Source of the DNA: Euperipatoides rowelli
Lineage: Eukaryota; Onychophora; Udeonychophora; Euonychophora; Peripatopsidae
Reading direction: 5' to 3' (one strand)
DNA length: 10,587 nt
Assembly (NCBI GenBank): GCA_003024985.2
Contig: PXIH01S0050482.1
Under the pieces are notes generated by a model. That model was not told the origin of the DNA, ran no database searches, and saw only the letters and a program-made list of their open reading frames with translations. The position numbers were made by a program, and so were the translations under genes. Shown here one piece after another: positions 7,430 to 10,587 of the stretch (position 1 is the stretch's first letter; every line of letters begins with the position of its first letter).

Positions 7430-8861
7430 GTATGTATATAGTGTCAAAAATAAAATTTAAAAAACAATTCTTCGAAACACAATGTTTTGAAAAGGAAAAT
7501 ACAGTATGGTATATTTAAATATAAAGGATAAAAATGGGTTTAATTAATTTTGAGTAAAAGGGAAGACTATTTAATTTGTAAAAGGTGAAAATTACATGGA
7601 ATTAACCTATGAGTATATGGGAAAGGCAAATAGTGAAAGTTAAAATAGAGGATCATAAGAGAGAGAGAAAGAGGAAAACAATGAGGGAGTTTGGGAGCTT
7701 GTAAAAATGTTTTGATGTTTTTCATACATACTAATATGAATAACTGGATTCAAATAAATATTTTCAAAGAACTATGTTACAAAGAATTGTTTAGAGTGAA
7801 TATTTTGTAGAATATTTTTTGTAAAAAAAAAAAGTGAATTAAGATTAAGCATTTAAAATGGTAAAATCTTTATCTCTAATAACATTGCCTTTTATCATGA
7901 AAAATTTCAAATTCAAAAATGAACAATAGGTACATTTATCTCCACATTAATCATTATTTCAACAATTTGCTTATAAAAGATTGAATGGGAAAATTGTGAA
8001 TTAAAATATACTATTATGCAAATCCATAATATCGATAAAATATACTATTATACTGTATATTTTTTTATTAATGCCACTTTATAGAATTGTTTAATCCTGT
8101 AAGCTAAATCTATGATAATACTTAATGAAAAGGGACTAAAATTGCAAATTTTAAAATGGGTTCTTGTTTAGTATTTTTTTTTTCAAATAAGTGCAAGATA
8201 TATTGACTTCATTACATTATTTAAATATTAGATAATTATTAATTGTTTAGATTTCACTAAGAAACAAAATAAAACAGTTGAATGTTTTTGTTAGTTCCTA
8301 CACCAATAACTGATATCAGTTTTACAGTATTTAGTTAATTAAAAAATATACATTTAATTTACTTAGGCCCAACATCCATTTTTTTATCATACTAACTTGG
8401 AAAATGTTTTATGGCATTTATGTTGGTTTTCGACAATAGATTTTTTTTTTTTAAAAAAAAAGAGCAAAATAAATAACTACCGGTACCTATGAAGATTAAC
8501 GACTAGGCTATAGATAGAACTATTGGTTCTGGAAATTAGCAATAATGATAAATATACTGTAGACTAACAGTGAAATATCTAAAAATGGAAATCCTGTATT
8601 TATACTCTATTTTAAAAATAAACTACTAACAGTCCAATGAGCTGATATGACTAATTTTTTATTTATTGCATTGATTTGCTATTTGCACCTTTTAAAAAGA
8701 TAGAATGTCTTTGAAATAGTTTATGAATGTTAATAAATTCTAGTAAAAACATTTCATTTGCTTCACATATCTATTTATTAAAAGTAGGATGGAAGTTTAT
8801 TTCACTGATTACCATTTCTAACTTTTGTTTCAATTTTTATAAAATCTATTAAATTACTTAT
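7430..8861. other. Gene-free AT-rich stretch
   Basis: No gene found. It contains a GA-rich run near 7658-7675, a 15-base direct repeat AAAATATACTATTAT at 8003 and 8037, and a perfect 14-bp palindrome AACTGATATCAGTT (8308-8321). TACCGGTA occurs at 8478-8485. Confidence 0.55.
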
Positions 8862-9196
8862 GATGTAAAAATCTATTATGGTAAATAATATTACCCGGTA
8901 GTGATATAAAAATCTATTTAAAATTGTACTAACAATATAAAAATGTATTAAAACTATAACATATAAAATCTATTAAAACTATACTAATACCGGTAATATA
9001 TATTTTATACTATATTAGTGATATAAAAATCTATTAAAACTATACTAATACCGGTAATATATATTTTATACTATATTAGTGATATAAAAATCTATTAAAA
9101 CTATACTAATTATACCTATTAAAAATATACTAATGGTATTAAAATCTATTAAAAACTATACTGATATAAAAAAAATTAAAATATAAAAATCTTTTA
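8862..9196 (+). repeat. Degenerate AT-rich minisatellite array
   Basis: A module of the form GATATAAAAATCTATT followed by AAAACTATACTAA recurs with variable spacing across this interval, at least seven times, with decay at both edges. The array contains the recent higher-order 61-bp expansion listed separately. The variation in length and sequence is typical of slippage and unequal exchange in a minisatellite. It is not a CRISPR array: repeats and spacers are not distinct and the setting is eukaryotic. Confidence 0.85.
8966..9110 (+). repeat. 61-bp tandem repeat, about 2.4 identical copies
   Basis: TATTAAAACTATACTAATAC starts at 8971, 9032 and, truncated after ACTAAT, at 9093; the spacing is 61 both times. 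Sequence and its 61-shifted copy agree without mismatch for about 79 bases (8971-9049). Each full unit contains TACCGGTA (8988-8995, 9049-9056) and an ACTAATA/TATTAGT inverted pair. Identity against the decayed surroundings shows that this is the newest amplification in the array. Confidence 0.93.
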
Positions 9197-9416
9197 AAAC
9201 TTTGATATTAAAAAAACTTTTTTTTTGTCCATGCATAAATAAATTTATCAATTTAAAAGGATTATCCCACCTGCATCATAAAAAAAACACTTTTGTATAA
9301 CTAATTTTATTTTGATAATAAAAGAAATATATATTACACTGATCTATCTACAGAGAAAAAAAACTTCCTCCCTATCGTATATTAATGTTTACATTAAAAA
9401 ATATATATTTTCAGAT
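9197..9416. other. AT-rich spacer, nothing recognised
   Basis: Low-complexity sequence between the minisatellite and the element at 9425. No gene or RNA signal is seen. Confidence 0.5.
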
Positions 9417-9424
9417 TTTATTTT

Positions 9425-9680
9425 GGGGATGGTTAAGTTTACGTTCCCCTAATTGATGGATTCATTTCTAGTGTTTCTGGAACAGACAATTTTATTATGT
9501 ACCGTGTGTTATTTATTTTTTTTGTTTAAAAGGATGAAGGATTCATTTCATTTTTAGTATTTCACGGTTCATTACTAAGTTTTCTGGCCATTTTAAATAC
9601 CATTCAAATACGGAAAACATCATTTGAAACTTGCGCATGAGTAAAAACAATATCCGGGGAACGTAAACTTAACCTTNCCC
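9425..9680. mobile_element. Compact 256-bp non-autonomous DNA transposon with GGGG ends
   Basis: The ends are inverted copies: 9425-9449 begins GGGGAT and continues with GGTTAAGTTTACGTTCCCC (9431-9449), which is perfectly complementary to 9656-9674. The right end closes with TTNCCC at 9680, giving 25-bp inverted repeats with one mismatch and one ambiguous base. The flanks are TTTATTTT (9417-9424) and TNTATTTT (9681-9688), an 8-bp duplication if the second N is T. G-rich ends with an 8-bp duplication suit Merlin-type (IS1016-like) or an unusual hAT-type element; I cannot decide. There is no coding inside. A GGATTCATTT word repeats at 9458 and 9539. The perfect inner 19 bp suggests a fairly young copy. 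Confidence 0.86.
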
Positions 9681-9689
9681 TNTATTTTA

Positions 9690-10587
9690 AATGTGGTACT
9701 TAATTCTATTGGTGCATTAACAATAATGATTACCTTATTTTTATATGCAAAGATAAAGATTATCAAAATAATAAAAAAACTAATCTATAAATAATATGTG
9801 CAATTAAATTAATTTATATTTTCTGATAGGCACAGGTGAATACTACAAACTTTCTTCATAGGGAATATATACTTAGTATCTACTGTATATTTAAAGTTAT
9901 GTGTTTTTAAATACTATAATAGAATACAGTTTACACTAGTCAATAATTGATCTAATTTACAGTATTATACAAATACTTTTAAGATAATTTCTTCCCCCTG
10001 ATATTAACCACTATTTTAGCCTCAAAAACTCAACACATTCTAAAATAACAAAATTACTACTTAGAAATTACTATATACCAACCATAATGATACAACTTGG
10101 TAGAGACAATACTGGATCAACAAAGTACTTTTATTGTTATAACAGTCATGTACTGTACATCATGAATGTAGTAATGCATAACTTAATTCTGAGTATAATG
10201 GGGATACTAACTCCAAGTTAGCTTCCCAGAATTTACAAAATAATAATTTTTTCATTTTATAAAAAATTTTTATTTTTTTTATTTCAATCCTATCTTAAAT
10301 TAACTACACAATATGCTATCAATTCATTAATTTAACCATTACTTACAGTATTCAATACAAACCCTTTTTTTCTATATAACATTTCCCCTCTCATTTCTAT
10401 TGTCTTGAGCAAGCATATATTAAAGTATTCTTAATCTTTATCTATGTTTCTTAAAGCTAATCCATCATGTAATAAAAGTGTTGAAGCTTTCTATCAATTA
10501 CACAAACCAGCAAATAGAAATTTGATTAAAATCTTAAGAAATAAATCATTAGGAAGATTTTTTTTAAAAAAGAAAATTAATTACATC
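9690..10587. other. Gene-free AT-rich stretch to window end
   Basis: No gene, RNA or transposon ends are visible. Small palindromic words occur, such as ATGTAC-T-GTACAT near 10148-10160 and CTAACT-CCA-AGTTAG near 10208-10222. Nothing else is supported. Confidence 0.5.

Noticed and set aside
7254-7460. 68-codon plus-strand frame
   Set aside because: It lies in and across the right end of the hAT-like element and includes the C11 run; not coding.
8862-9196. CRISPR array
   Set aside because: There is no separation into constant repeats and unrelated spacers; the modules are variants of one AT-rich unit and the context is eukaryotic.

Overview
The window is AT-rich (roughly three quarters A+T by eye) and full of A and T runs. 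No stretch can be defended as a protein-coding gene. tRNA-derived SINE heads, non-autonomous DNA transposons with target-site duplications, a minisatellite and the lack of dense coding all point to intergenic or intronic DNA of a eukaryote, most likely an invertebrate animal. I cannot place the species. The longest open frames are about 60-130 codons; several lie across SINEs or transposons, and none resembles a complete known protein.

Layout, left half. Positions 1-94 are the terminal part of a hAT-type transposon whose other end lies outside the window. A tRNA-derived SINE head lies near 343-412. A 413-bp hAT-like element (1154-1566) has perfect 13-bp inverted ends and a perfect 8-bp duplication. 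A second SINE head is at 1832-1905. A 139-bp direct repeat spans about 2413-2690. Two more SINE heads, both on the minus strand, lie at 3078-3166 and 3340-3425. From 3430 to 5180 the sequence is unannotatable AT-rich DNA with one purine-rich patch.

Layout, right half. A small GC-richer, foldable block at 5185-5345 is the most complex unexplained sequence. After more AT-rich DNA comes a 36-bp near-palindrome (7050-7085), followed at once by a hAT-like element (7094-7414). A minisatellite with two identical 61-bp periods sits inside a degenerate array (8862-9196). A compact 256-bp element with GGGG...CCCC ends lies at 9425-9680; the two ambiguous bases of the window fall in its right terminus and right target duplication. 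The rest to 10587 is plain AT-rich DNA.

Nothing here forms an operon or pathway. The information is mainly about genome dynamics: three internally complete short elements compatible with 8-bp target duplications plus a fourth transposon end, at least four tRNA-headed retroposons, and a strong excess of two short words (TACCGGTA and TACTGTA/TACAGTA). The best candidates for something not yet described are the 9425-9680 element family, the structured block at 5185-5345 and the word excess.
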